43,410 nucleotides of DNA, taken from Coriobacteriaceae bacterium AM113-163 (lineage in GTDB: Bacteria; Actinomycetota; Coriobacteriia; Coriobacteriales; Coriobacteriaceae). Shown in pieces: positions 7,895-15,341 of the stretch (the stretch's first letter is position 1; each line of letters begins with the position of its first letter). The notes under the pieces are model-generated. The model saw only the letters and a list, made by a program, of their open reading frames with translations. It did not search any database and was not told the origin of the DNA. The stretch is from the NCBI GenBank assembly GCA_027673765.1, contig JAQDWB010000017.1:1-43410 (forward strand), read 5' to 3'. Position numbers and translations under genes: made by a program.

Positions 7895-9130
7895 CTACGC
7901 CCTTGCCCGCCTGCGCTCCCAGCGAGCCAACTTAATCGTCACCAGCGTAAGCGCCCAGGCGACAAGCGAGAACGCGGCTCCCACGGCGCCCACGTACGCA
8001 ATACCAATGCTGCTTACCACGGCGCCGCCCACTGCGGTGCCAAACGAGATGCCGACGTTAAACGCCATGGGTTCAACCGAACTTGCAAGTACCATCGACT
8101 TGGGATGGCGGCTGCGTGCCACGTCCATAAAGTGTGTGATGCACGAGACCGAGAATAGGTACATGAGCATTGCCAGGCTAAAGACAAAGATGAGCGCGAG
8201 CGGCATGGCGGCGCCCACGGCAAACAGCCCAAGCAGTGCCGCCGCTTGCAGCACAAACGTAACAAGCAGCGCCTTCATGCCAAAACGCGCATCGATCCAT
8301 CCGCCCAGGATGTTCGAGATCAGGCAGAACACGCCGTAGGCCATAAGCGTGGTGCTCGCCTGAACGGTGCCCATGCCCAGCACCTGCTCAAGATAGGGCG
8401 TCACATAGCCGTAGAACACATAGACCGAGCCCACGCCAAACAAAAAGATGAGCATGCCGGTGATGATGCTCGGCTCGCGTAGCAGACCCGCCTGCTCGCG
8501 AAAGGTGGCAGGCTCGTCGGTTTGCCCGGCGCGCGGCATAAACGCCACGAGCGCTCCGCAGATCAGAACGGCAAAGGTAAGCGTGCCGTACATGGCAACG
8601 TGCCAGTCGAGCGTGTCGGCCACAAACTTGCCGACCGAAGTGACAAAGACCATCGCCACGGAAAACGCACCATATACCACCGAGATGGCAAGCGAAGTTT
8701 GCTGCGGGGACAGAAGCTCGGGGATGTACGTCACGCCCACGGCGAGCAGCGCGCCCGAGACAGAGCCCAGGACAATGCGCGAGATAAACAGCACCTGGAA
8801 GTTGGGCGCCAACGCCATGACCAAGTTGCCGAGCACAAAGATGATGCTATAGCACACGAGCAGCTGGTAGCGGCGGAAGTGGCCCGTGCTGAGCGCAAGC
8901 ACCGGCGTCGCGATGGCGTAGACGAGCGCGAACACGCTGATGAGCTGGCCCGCAGTAGCAAGTGATACGTCGAGTTCCGTTGCCAAGTCGCTCTCGATAC
9001 CGATGACCACGAACTCGGAGCAGCCGAGCGAGAATCCCAACAGCACGAGCAGCGCCAGGCAGAGCCTGGTGCGCGCGGGGGAGAGCGCGGCGGCGGTTGA
9101 CTTACTTTTAGGCGTGGTTGCGGCGGTCAA
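7895..9130 (-). CDS. MFS transporter (12 TM, drug/sugar/aromatic efflux type)
   Basis: An integral membrane permease of about 411 residues with twelve hydrophobic segments in two six-helix halves, resembling AraJ/YdhP-like efflux carriers (early LGFSLGCSEFVVIGIESDLA, then the loop GHFRRYQ). Substrate is unknown. It is divergent from the LpdD-Nudix fusion gene with only 161 bp between the two starts, so export of an aromatic acid or its phenol product is a possible job; this is inference from position. No ATG lies in frame near the start: TTG 9130 has GGAG 8 nt upstream, and GTG 9139 or TTG 9178 are alternatives. A homologue alignment would decide. Confidence 0.8.
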   Translation of the reverse strand: MTAATTPKSKSTAAALSPARTRLCLALLVLLGFSLGCSEFVVIGIESDLATELDVSLATAGQLISVFALVYAIATPVLALSTGHFRRYQLLVCYSIIFVLGNLVMALAPNFQVLFISRIVLGSVSGALLAVGVTYIPELLSPQQTSLAISVVYGAFSVAMVFVTSVGKFVADTLDWHVAMYGTLTFAVLICGALVAFMPRAGQTDEPATFREQAGLLREPSIITGMLIFLFGVGSVYVFYGYVTPYLEQVLGMGTVQASTTLMAYGVFCLISNILGGWIDARFGMKALLVTFVLQAAALLGLFAVGAAMPLALIFVFSLAMLMYLFSVSCITHFMDVARSRHPKSMVLASSVEPMAFNVGISFGTAVGGAVVSSIGIAYVGAVGAAFSLVAWALTLVTIKLARWERRRARA

Positions 9131-9226
9131 GGTTGTCACTCCAATGTCGCATGAATAAGCGGGATTCAATCCCTGCAACTCTAACAGAATGTGTCAGGTG
9201 CCTGCCTCCTTTGTCGCAGGCTGCGC

Positions 9227-9256
9227 TTGCCTGTATAGTCGCAATACAGGCGAAGA
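9227..9256 (+). promoter_or_regulatory. MerR-type promoter 1, upstream of the LpdD-Nudix gene
   Basis: TTGCCT (9227-9232) is a -35-like hexamer whose last two bases open a palindrome, CTGTAT-N7-ATACAG (9231-9249). The palindrome fills a long 19-bp spacer before GAAGAT (9252-9257), a poor -10. A stretched 19-bp spacer holding the dyad is the hallmark of MerR-activated promoters. The same geometry recurs at 10367-10397, and a MerR gene lies at 14277. Confidence 0.55.
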
Positions 9257-9291
9257 TGGTCTCAGGTACATTGCGGGCGACAGGAGATCCC

Positions 9292-10239
9292 ATGGGTATG
9301 CACACGACAAAGGTTGTAGTGGGCGAGGGCAAGTTTGCGCTCGAGGCCCAGTTGACGGTGACGCCGCGAGGCATGGCGGTGTACGCCTGCTCGCCGGAGT
9401 TTGCGCACCTGGGCGCCACGGCGCAGGCCATTCCTCGCCCCGAGCCCGGCCGTACGGCGACGGTGAGCATCCTGGCCGTTCCGTGCCATCGAGACGAAAT
9501 TCCGGCGCACGATATTGCGGCGGCGCTGGCCACGCGCTTTGGCGTGCCGGTAGTTGCAAGCACGGGTTTTCATGTGGAGAACGCGACCGCGGACGACTTG
9601 CGGCGCATGCTCGATACCACCAAGGAACTCATCGCCGCGCTCGAGGAGGCCGCAGCCCGCATTCTGCGCGCCGGCTGGGATGAGGGCGGCGCAGGCGCCG
9701 AGGTCGTGGCGGTCGATGCCGCGACCGGCGAGGCGCTTGGCCCCGTCGACCGCATCGAGGCCCATACCGGCGAGGGAATCCTGCATCAGGCATTTCTGAC
9801 GCTTCTGGTCGAGGGCCAGGGCGAAGACGCGCGCCTGCTGCTCTGTCGTCGCAGTCCGCTCAAACGCCTGTGGGGCGGGGTGCTGGCCGATGGCTGTGCC
9901 GGCCATCCGCTCCCCGGGGAAGACGTCGCGGCCGCCACGGCACGTCGCATCAACGAAGAGCTTGGCATCACGCGCGAGCCCGATCAGCTCAAGCACCTCG
10001 GACACGTGGTGTACCGCGAGGACCACGGCGACGGCCGCTGCGAGTGCGAATGGTGCGAGGTCTACCTTGCCCATGTTGAGCCGGGCGAGCTGCATATCAA
10101 CCAAGAGGAGATCTCGGAAGTGCGCCGCGTGGCCCCGTCCGAGCTTAAAGGCTACCTGCAGGGTCACCCCGAGCAGCTGGCCCCCTGGCTCCGCGAGGCT
10201 CTGGAGGTCCCCTCCATCCGCGCAGCCCTCGCTATGTGA
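9292..10239 (+). CDS. Fusion: LpdD-like prenylated-flavin chaperone domain + IDI-type Nudix domain
   Basis: A 315-residue two-domain cytosolic protein. Residues about 1-125 (with PCHRDEIPAHD and VPVVASTGFHVENAT) resemble LpdD, the small partner of UbiD-type gallate decarboxylase. Residues about 135-305 resemble type 1 isopentenyl-diphosphate isomerase, a Nudix-fold enzyme that makes dimethylallyl diphosphate. Against E. coli Idi recalled from memory, His158, His165, His205, Glu223, Glu251 and Glu253 match metal ligands, and Tyr241 and Trp299 are kept. However, the catalytic-Cys position is Ala203, with Cys202 just before it (ADGCAGHP versus NSVCGHP). Neighbouring lpdC and lpdB need prenylated FMN, so this half probably works on the dimethylallyl donor, as an isomerase or as a hydrolase giving the monophosphate. 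Start ATG 9292 has AGGAG 5 nt upstream. Confidence 0.75.
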   Translation: MGMHTTKVVVGEGKFALEAQLTVTPRGMAVYACSPEFAHLGATAQAIPRPEPGRTATVSILAVPCHRDEIPAHDIAAALATRFGVPVVASTGFHVENATADDLRRMLDTTKELIAALEEAAARILRAGWDEGGAGAEVVAVDAATGEALGPVDRIEAHTGEGILHQAFLTLLVEGQGEDARLLLCRRSPLKRLWGGVLADGCAGHPLPGEDVAAATARRINEELGITREPDQLKHLGHVVYREDHGDGRCECEWCEVYLAHVEPGELHINQEEISEVRRVAPSELKGYLQGHPEQLAPWLREALEVPSIRAALAM

Positions 10240-10257
10240 AAAAAGACAGTCCCTTTG

Positions 10258-10340
10258 CCACATCCAAACCGTCACAACATTTGATGAAAATCTCGAAAAC
10301 GAGGAAAAGCGTCGAATGTTGTGATGGTTTTTGTCCAGGG
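10258..10340. repeat. Dispersed hairpin repeat, copy A
   Basis: Arms AAACCGTCACAACATTTGA and TCGAATGTTGTGATGGTTT pair over 19 positions with two G-U pairs; an inner CTCG-AAAA-CGAG mini-hairpin caps the structure, and a T-run follows. A nearly identical copy of about 60 bp is at 15188-15257. Both are preceded by a GACAGTCCCTTTG-like or GACAAGGGGACTG-like piece. Position just after the fusion gene suggests a transcript-end role. Confidence 0.8.
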
Positions 10341-10366
10341 GATCGCTTCTCATCCAAAAAATCCGC

Positions 10367-10397
10367 TTGACTGTATTGCCGCAACACAGCGCAACGT
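10367..10397 (+). promoter_or_regulatory. MerR-type promoter 2, upstream of the DASS transporter
   Basis: TTGACT (10367-10372) overlaps a dyad CTGTAT-N7-ACACAG (10371-10389) that fills a 19-bp spacer before a weak -10, CAACGT (10392-10397). Geometry, dyad and loop (CGCA at the same place) match promoter 1 at 9227. Likely target of the MerR-family regulator at 14277, driving transporter-lpdC-lpdB transcription. Confidence 0.55.
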
Positions 10398-10398
10398 A

Positions 10399-10428
10399 GG
10401 GAGTGTCCAATAACGGGCACTCCCTTTT
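10399..10428 (+). terminator. Terminator-like hairpin before the transporter gene
   Basis: GGGAGTGTCC (10399-10408) pairs with GGGCACTCCC (10415-10424) with one G-U pair, followed by TTTT. It should stop transcripts reading through from the fusion gene. A transcript from promoter 2 would begin inside the left arm, about 10404, and so escape it. Confidence 0.6.
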
Positions 10429-10482
10429 GCTGTAGCGACCCCACGCGCGGCGCTGGGTGCCCCCAACAAGAAAGGTGGGGAG

Positions 10483-11940
10483 ATGGAAGCGGAAAAGAAG
10501 GCGTTTAAGATCACCAAGCGCGAAATTGGCTTTGTGTTGGGTATCGTTGTCTTTTTGCTGGTGAAGTTTCTTCCTTTGGCGGAGCTGAGCTCGACGGTCG
10601 AGCTTACGGCCGGCGGTCAGACCTGTCTGGCACTGACGCTCGCCACGGTGGTGTTCTGGGCATGTGGCGTGGCGCAGCCGGGCTTTGTGGGCCTGCTCTA
10701 CTGCGCGCTGCTCGTTCTGTTTAAGGTGTGCGTGGACGACACGGGCGCCGCGAGCATCTCGGCGACGGTCGCCTCCACGTTTAGCTCGTGGACTAAGGCC
10801 ACTATGTGGCTCGTCATCGGCGCCTACCTCATTGCTAGCGCGGTCAAGGAGTCGGGTCTGGGCGAGCGCATTGCCTATGCTTTTATGCTCAAGTTCGTGC
10901 GCGATGCCAAGTCGCTCATCATCTCGATCTTCGCGCTCACCTTTGTGCTGTCGCTGCTGATCCCGCATCCGTTCCCCCGCGCCTTCCTCATCCTCGCCGT
11001 CGTCTCGGTCATCGCCGAGTCCGCCGGCTACGGTGACGACGACCGCGGCAAGCTCGGCTTCCTCGTGTTTGCCGCAGCCGCCCCGGGCTCCATGTTCTTC
11101 CTGACGGGCGACTCCACGCTCAACCCGCTCGTTGCGCAGTACAGCGCCGAGGCCGGCGGCATGAGCCCGTCGTTCGTCGACTGGTTCCTGTACATGAGCG
11201 TGCCTATGCTGGTCGCGCTGCTGTGCACCCTGTTCCTGGGCCTCTTCCTCTTTAAGCCCAGCAAGGAGCTCGTCTACGATCGCGAGCAGATCGTGGCCAA
11301 GCAGGCCGCGCTCGGCAAGCTCTCCGTCAAGGAGATCCGCACCATCGTGTGGCTTGTCATCGCCATCGCGCTGTGGCTCACCGTCTCGGGCGATTACATC
11401 GGCTGGGTCACCCTGGCCATCGGCGTCTGCCTCGCTATGCCCATCGTTGGCGAGGTCCTCACCCCCGCCAGCTGGAACGCTGTCGACATCAAGTCCCTCA
11501 TGTTCCTGACGGCCGCCATGGCCGTGGGCTCCGTGGGCGGTGCCACCGGTATGAACGCCTGGATCGCCGATGTCGTGCTTCCTAGCTCCGTGCCCGAGAA
11601 CATCTTCCTGTTCGCCCTGCTTGTCGCCGCGCTATCCATGATCATCCACATGTTCATGGGCTCGGTCATGGCCGTGCTCGGCGTGTGCGTGCCGGCGTTC
11701 ATCAGCTTCGCAGCTGGCTCCAGCGTGAGCCCGCTCGCCGTGGCGCTCATCGTCTTCACGTCCATCAACATCCACTACATCCTGCCGTTCCATAACCTGC
11801 CGATCCTTATCGGCGAGGGCAAGGACGCCGGCGGCTACACCTCCAAAGAGGCCATGCGCATGGGCATCCCCCTCACTGCGGTCGTCTTTATCGTCGTGTT
11901 GGTCGAGGCTGCCTGGTTCCACCTCTTTGGCCTGATGTAA
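10483..11940 (+). CDS. DASS/SLC13-family anion transporter, probable phenolic-acid permease
   Basis: A 485-residue membrane protein with about 11-12 hydrophobic helices and duplicated SLC13-type signatures: STLNPLVAQ-like and LIPHPFPRAFL segments in the first half, and KSLMFLTAAMAVGSVGGATG plus HYILPFHNLPILIGEG in the second. Members carry divalent organic anions, usually with sodium. Lying between the fusion gene and lpdC under a MerR-type promoter, it is the best candidate to import the aromatic acid. In Lactiplantibacillus plantarum a gallate permease gene is likewise linked to lpdC. The ribosome binding site (AAAGG, then GGGGAG abutting ATG) is somewhat unusual. Substrate is inferred from context only. 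Confidence 0.82.
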   Translation: MEAEKKAFKITKREIGFVLGIVVFLLVKFLPLAELSSTVELTAGGQTCLALTLATVVFWACGVAQPGFVGLLYCALLVLFKVCVDDTGAASISATVASTFSSWTKATMWLVIGAYLIASAVKESGLGERIAYAFMLKFVRDAKSLIISIFALTFVLSLLIPHPFPRAFLILAVVSVIAESAGYGDDDRGKLGFLVFAAAAPGSMFFLTGDSTLNPLVAQYSAEAGGMSPSFVDWFLYMSVPMLVALLCTLFLGLFLFKPSKELVYDREQIVAKQAALGKLSVKEIRTIVWLVIAIALWLTVSGDYIGWVTLAIGVCLAMPIVGEVLTPASWNAVDIKSLMFLTAAMAVGSVGGATGMNAWIADVVLPSSVPENIFLFALLVAALSMIIHMFMGSVMAVLGVCVPAFISFAAGSSVSPLAVALIVFTSINIHYILPFHNLPILIGEGKDAGGYTSKEAMRMGIPLTAVVFIVVLVEAAWFHLFGLM

Positions 11941-12031
11941 GCGGCTGAGCGCTCTGGCTGTAGGCAGCCGAGCGCATGAGCCGCGAGTGGTCGAGTGCTC
12001 CACCCATGAGCGCTGCGGTCCCATTACGTTA

Positions 12032-12059
12032 CCCAGCCCGGCGGTACACCGCCGCTGGG
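12032..12059 (+). promoter_or_regulatory. Leader hairpin before lpdC
   Basis: CCCAG-CC-CGGCGG (12032-12044) pairs with CCGCCG-CTGGG (12049-12059) around TACA, leaving a 2-nt bulge. It ends 25 nt before the lpdC start and 11 nt before its GAAAGGAG site. There is no T-run, so it more likely affects mRNA stability or translation than termination. Confidence 0.4.
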
Positions 12060-12084
12060 CACTCTCCCGAAAGGAGCAACACCC

Positions 12085-13572
12085 ATGTCCGTCAACGATG
12101 CTTCCCAGATTCACGATCTGCGTTCTGCACTCGACTTTTTGCGCGAGATGCCCGGCCAGCTGCTCGAGACCGACACCCAGGTCGATCCGGACGCCGAGGT
12201 CTCGGGCGTCTATCGCCACGTCGGTGCCGGCGGCACCGTTATGCGTCCGACCAAAGAGGGCCCGGCGATGGTCTTCAACAACGTCAAGGGCTTTGACGAT
12301 GCCAAGGTCTGCATCGGCATGCTTGCCAGCCGCAAGCGCGTTGCCGCCCTGCTCGACCTGGACGAGGAGCACCTGGGCCTCGAAATCGGCAAGCGCTTCG
12401 AGAACCTGATCGCGCCCGAGCGGATCGCCGAGGGTGCGCACGTCGACTGCCAGGAGGTCGTGTACAAGGCGACCGACGAGGGCTTTGACCTGCGCAAGAT
12501 CGTTCCCGCTCCTACCAACACGCCCGTCGACGGCGGCCCCTACATCACCATGGGCCTCGCCTACGGCACGAGCCCCGACGGCTCCCAGTCCGACGTGACC
12601 ATCCACCGTTTCTCCTGCGTCGACAAGGACAAGCTCGCCATGTGGATTACCCCCGGCAGCCGTCACCTGGGCGCGTTCTTTGACGAGTACTGCCAGCGTG
12701 GCGAGGATATGCCCATCTCCATCTCCATCGGTCTGGACCCCGCTGTGTACATGTGCTGCGGCTTCGAGGCTCCCACCACGCCGCTCGGCTTCAACGAGTT
12801 GCAAATTGCCGGCGCCCTGCGCGGCCACGCTGTCGAGCTTGCCGACTGCGTCACCGTTCCGCAGAAGTGCATTGCCAATGCCGAGTATGTGCTCGAGGGC
12901 TACCTCATGCACGACGAGACCATCAACGAGGACGTCAACGGCCACGGCTACGCCATGCCCGAGTTCCCCGGTTACACCGGTGGCGCCAAGGTCTGCCCGG
13001 TGATCAAGATCACCGCCGTCACCACGCGTGTCAACCCCATTATGGAGAGCTGCATCGGCCCTTCGCACGAGCACGTGTCCATGGCCGGTATCCCCACCGA
13101 GGCTTCCATCTACAAGATGGTCGAGACCGCTATCCCGGGCCGCCTGCTCAACGTCCACGCTGCACCCTGCGGCGGCGGCAAGTTCGTTGCCATCATGCAG
13201 TTTAAGAAGTCGAGCAAAAATGACGAGGGCCGTCAGCGCAACGCCGCCATGCTCGCCTTCTCGGCATTCTCCGAGCTCAAGCATGTGATCTTGGTTGACG
13301 AGGATGTCGACATCTTTGATATGAGCGACGTGATGTGGGCCATGACCACGCGCTTCCAGGCCGACGTCGACCTCATCACCATCCCCGGCTGCCACTGCCA
13401 CGTGCTCGACCCGTCCAACGACCCTGCGTTCGACCCCACGATTCGCGAGCACGGCATCGCCTGCAAGGCCATCTTCGACTGCACGGTTCCGTTCGACCTC
13501 AAGAAGAATTTCATTCGCTCGCAGTTCATGGAGATCGACAAGGACAAGTGGGCCAAGGAGATTGCTTTCTAG
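12085..13572 (+). CDS. lpdC: UbiD-family aromatic-acid decarboxylase, gallate decarboxylase LpdC-like
   Basis: Non-oxidative decarboxylase of gallate/protocatechuate-type acids, using prenylated FMN in the cytosol. The 495-residue product is close to the length of L. plantarum LpdC and shares long recognisable stretches with it: ETDTQVDPDAEVSGVYRHVG, GGTVMRPTKEGPAMVFNNVK, DVTIHR (Arg175, prFMN/substrate site), GLDPA, PEFPGY, GPSEEHVSMAGIPTEAS-like and LVDEDVDIFDM. The NAEYVLEG segment (Glu267, Glu271) supplies the acidic residues of the UbiD active site. It is followed after 33 nt by the UbiX-type lpdB. RBS is GAAAGGAG, 8 nt before ATG. Family and pathway are firm; exact substrate (gallate, protocatechuate, other hydroxybenzoates) needs an assay. 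Confidence 0.88.
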   Translation: MSVNDASQIHDLRSALDFLREMPGQLLETDTQVDPDAEVSGVYRHVGAGGTVMRPTKEGPAMVFNNVKGFDDAKVCIGMLASRKRVAALLDLDEEHLGLEIGKRFENLIAPERIAEGAHVDCQEVVYKATDEGFDLRKIVPAPTNTPVDGGPYITMGLAYGTSPDGSQSDVTIHRFSCVDKDKLAMWITPGSRHLGAFFDEYCQRGEDMPISISIGLDPAVYMCCGFEAPTTPLGFNELQIAGALRGHAVELADCVTVPQKCIANAEYVLEGYLMHDETINEDVNGHGYAMPEFPGYTGGAKVCPVIKITAVTTRVNPIMESCIGPSHEHVSMAGIPTEASIYKMVETAIPGRLLNVHAAPCGGGKFVAIMQFKKSSKNDEGRQRNAAMLAFSAFSELKHVILVDEDVDIFDMSDVMWAMTTRFQADVDLITIPGCHCHVLDPSNDPAFDPTIREHGIACKAIFDCTVPFDLKKNFIRSQFMEIDKDKWAKEIAF

Positions 13573-13605
13573 TAAGTAGCCCTACCAAGTAGTCAAGGAG
13601 TTGTC

Positions 13606-14184
13606 ATGCCTGAGTCTTCTGTCCGTCCCCGTCGCATCGTCGTTGGCGTTTCGGGCGCCAGCGGTGCCGCGCTGGGCCTTGAGTGCCTCAAATGCCTGCG
13701 TCAGGCCGGTGCCGAGTCGGCGCTTGTCGTCACGCGCGGGGGAGAGATTACCATCGAGCAGGAGCTCGGCATGACGCTCGACGAGTTTGCGTGCCATGCC
13801 GATGTGGTCTACGACAACAAGAACATCGGCGCCGCCATCGCAAGCGGCACCTATCCGGTCGACGGCATGATCGTGGCGCCCTGCTCCATGAAGACGCTCG
13901 CCGGCATCGCGAGCGGCTACAGCGAAAACCTGTTGCTGCGCGCGGCCGATGTTCAGATGAAAGAGCAGCGCCGCCTGGTGCTCATGGTGCGCGAGACGCC
14001 CTTCAGCGCCATTCACATCGACAACATGGCGCGCCTGGCGCGCGTGCCGGGCGTCATGCTCATGCCGCCCATGCTTACGTTTTACAACGGCCCCGCCACG
14101 CTCGATGACGCGGTGCATCACATCGCCGCCAAGGCGCTCGAGGCCGTCGGCGTGTCATGTGCAAACTATAAGCGCTGGTCATAG
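13606..14184 (+). CDS. lpdB: UbiX-family flavin prenyltransferase (LpdB-like)
   Basis: Builds prenylated FMN from FMN and dimethylallyl phosphate for the LpdC decarboxylase encoded just upstream. The 192-residue length is typical. Motifs visible are the N-terminal FMN loop GVSGASGAALG, the central APCSMKTLAGIASGYSENLL and the LVLMVRETPFSAIHIDNM segment with conserved Arg and Glu. The lpdC-lpdB order and 33-nt gap indicate one transcript, which ends at a terminator at 14218-14246. The presence of a dimethylallyl-handling Nudix domain in the same cluster fits the need for a prenyl donor. Confidence 0.9.
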   Translation: MPESSVRPRRIVVGVSGASGAALGLECLKCLRQAGAESALVVTRGGEITIEQELGMTLDEFACHADVVYDNKNIGAAIASGTYPVDGMIVAPCSMKTLAGIASGYSENLLLRAADVQMKEQRRLVLMVRETPFSAIHIDNMARLARVPGVMLMPPMLTFYNGPATLDDAVHHIAAKALEAVGVSCANYKRWS

Positions 14185-14217
14185 GCGTCTTTAGGGTAGG
14201 ATACGAGTAGTGTTTGA

Positions 14218-14246
14218 GCCCGCTGCCCCTGTGGGCGGCGGGCTTT
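14218..14246 (+). terminator. Terminator after lpdB
   Basis: GCCCGCTGCCC (14218-14228) pairs with GGGCGGCGGGC (14233-14243) with one G-U pair and a 4-nt loop, then TTT. It separates lpdB from the MerR gene. Confidence 0.7.
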
Positions 14247-14276
14247 GTGCGCTAAAAGGATGTGCCGGGAGGACTT

Positions 14277-15140
14277 ATGCAGACAGGCATGTATGCAATT
14301 AGCGAGATGGCGAGCTTGTTTAACGTTTCGCGCCAAACGCTCATCTACTACGACAAGATCGGTCTGTTTAAACCCGCCGTGGTTAACGAAAAGGGCTACC
14401 GTTTCTATTCGCCTACGCAGATCCCGCTCATGCGTCTGATTTGCATGCTTCGCGACCTGGGGCTCGAACTCGATGAGATCGACCGCCTAGCCTCGACGTT
14501 CGACATTAGCGAGATGACCGACCACCTGCGCTCGCGGGTGCAGGCGCTCGATGAACAGATCGCCGGGCTCAAAGCCGAGCGCGCGAGTGTGCAGGAGCGT
14601 CTGAGCTTTTACGACGAGGCGGTTTACTGGCGCGAGCGCGAGGGCAAGCCGGAGCTCAAACAGTTTGAGCGCCGCTACGTGGTCTTTGAGGAGTTCCCGG
14701 GCGATATCGAGCGCGGCCGCTCGATGCTTCACCCCACGCTCATGCGGGCGATTCTGCGCATGCGTACGTTGACGGGCACGCGCCCCATGCGCGGCTGGGG
14801 TGCCATGCTGCGTCGCGAGGCGCTGCATTCCGACGACCCCATTGCCAGTGCCGGCTCCTTCGCCGTGCTGCCGCGCGGTGCCGAGGAATTGCTGCCGAGC
14901 GATCCCGCCGAGCTGGCAGAGATCGGCATCGAAGTGCTGCCCGAGGGCACGTATCTGTGCATGAGCCGCTGGGGCATGCCGTACGAACCCGAGGGCATCC
15001 GCGCCGTCGTGGCCTGCATGGACAAGCACGCGCTCCAGCCTATCGGCAACGCTTTCGACTTTTGCTACCTCGATACCACGAGCTACGACGAGTCCCACCA
15101 GGAGGACTTCTGCTGCATCCAAATCCCCGTCGCCCTCTAG
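14277..15140 (+). CDS. MerR-family regulator with GyrI-like effector domain
   Basis: A 287-residue transcription factor. The N-terminal winged helix-turn-helix (about residues 5-75; YAISEMASLFNVSRQTLIYY, then EKGYRFYSPTQI) is followed by a dimerisation coiled coil (about 78-118). The C-terminal GyrI-like/effector-binding domain (about 125-287) resembles the BmrR type that binds aromatic or cationic ligands. Start ATG 14277 follows GGGAGG by 5 nt; a GTG at 14262 is an in-frame alternative. It closes the phenolic-acid cluster, and two MerR-type promoters at 9227 and 10367 are its likely targets. Induction by the aromatic acid or its product is inference. Confidence 0.85.
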   Translation: MQTGMYAISEMASLFNVSRQTLIYYDKIGLFKPAVVNEKGYRFYSPTQIPLMRLICMLRDLGLELDEIDRLASTFDISEMTDHLRSRVQALDEQIAGLKAERASVQERLSFYDEAVYWREREGKPELKQFERRYVVFEEFPGDIERGRSMLHPTLMRAILRMRTLTGTRPMRGWGAMLRREALHSDDPIASAGSFAVLPRGAEELLPSDPAELAEIGIEVLPEGTYLCMSRWGMPYEPEGIRAVVACMDKHALQPIGNAFDFCYLDTTSYDESHQEDFCCIQIPVAL

Positions 15141-15142
15141 AT

Positions 15143-15257
15143 GTGACAAGGGGACTGCTCCTTCGTCACATTCGTGGTGTGGCTGCTGCCCAAACCGTCA
15201 CAACATTCGATGAAAATCTCGAAAACGAGGAAAAGCGTCGAATGTTGTGACGCTTTT
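15143..15257. repeat. Small GTGAC hairpin plus dispersed hairpin repeat, copy B
   Basis: GTGACAAGG...CCTTCGTCAC (15143-15169) forms a small hairpin after the MerR stop codon. Then GTCACAACATTCGA (15196-15209) pairs perfectly with TCGAATGTTGTGAC (15238-15251) around the same CTCG-AAAA-CGAG core as copy A at 10258-10340, followed by GCTTTTCC. The shared block is about 60 bp with two differences. Confidence 0.8.
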
Positions 15258-15341
15258 CCTGTCTGTGCCGGCGAGCTCCCGTGTCATCTGGGGGTATAAG
15301 GCTAGCAAGTGTTTATTTGCGAGGCCAAGGGGGCGCCCCGT

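Noticed and set aside
9118..9291. Upstream extension of the LpdD-Nudix gene
   Set aside because: The extension crosses the MerR-type promoter and the divergent transporter start; ATG 9292 has AGGAG at good spacing.
11632..13452. Long minus-strand open frame (606 codons) opposite the transporter and lpdC genes
   Set aside because: It is a mirror of high-GC codon bias on the coding strand; its translation is His/Val/Asp/Gly-rich with no recognisable domain, and the plus-strand genes are certain.
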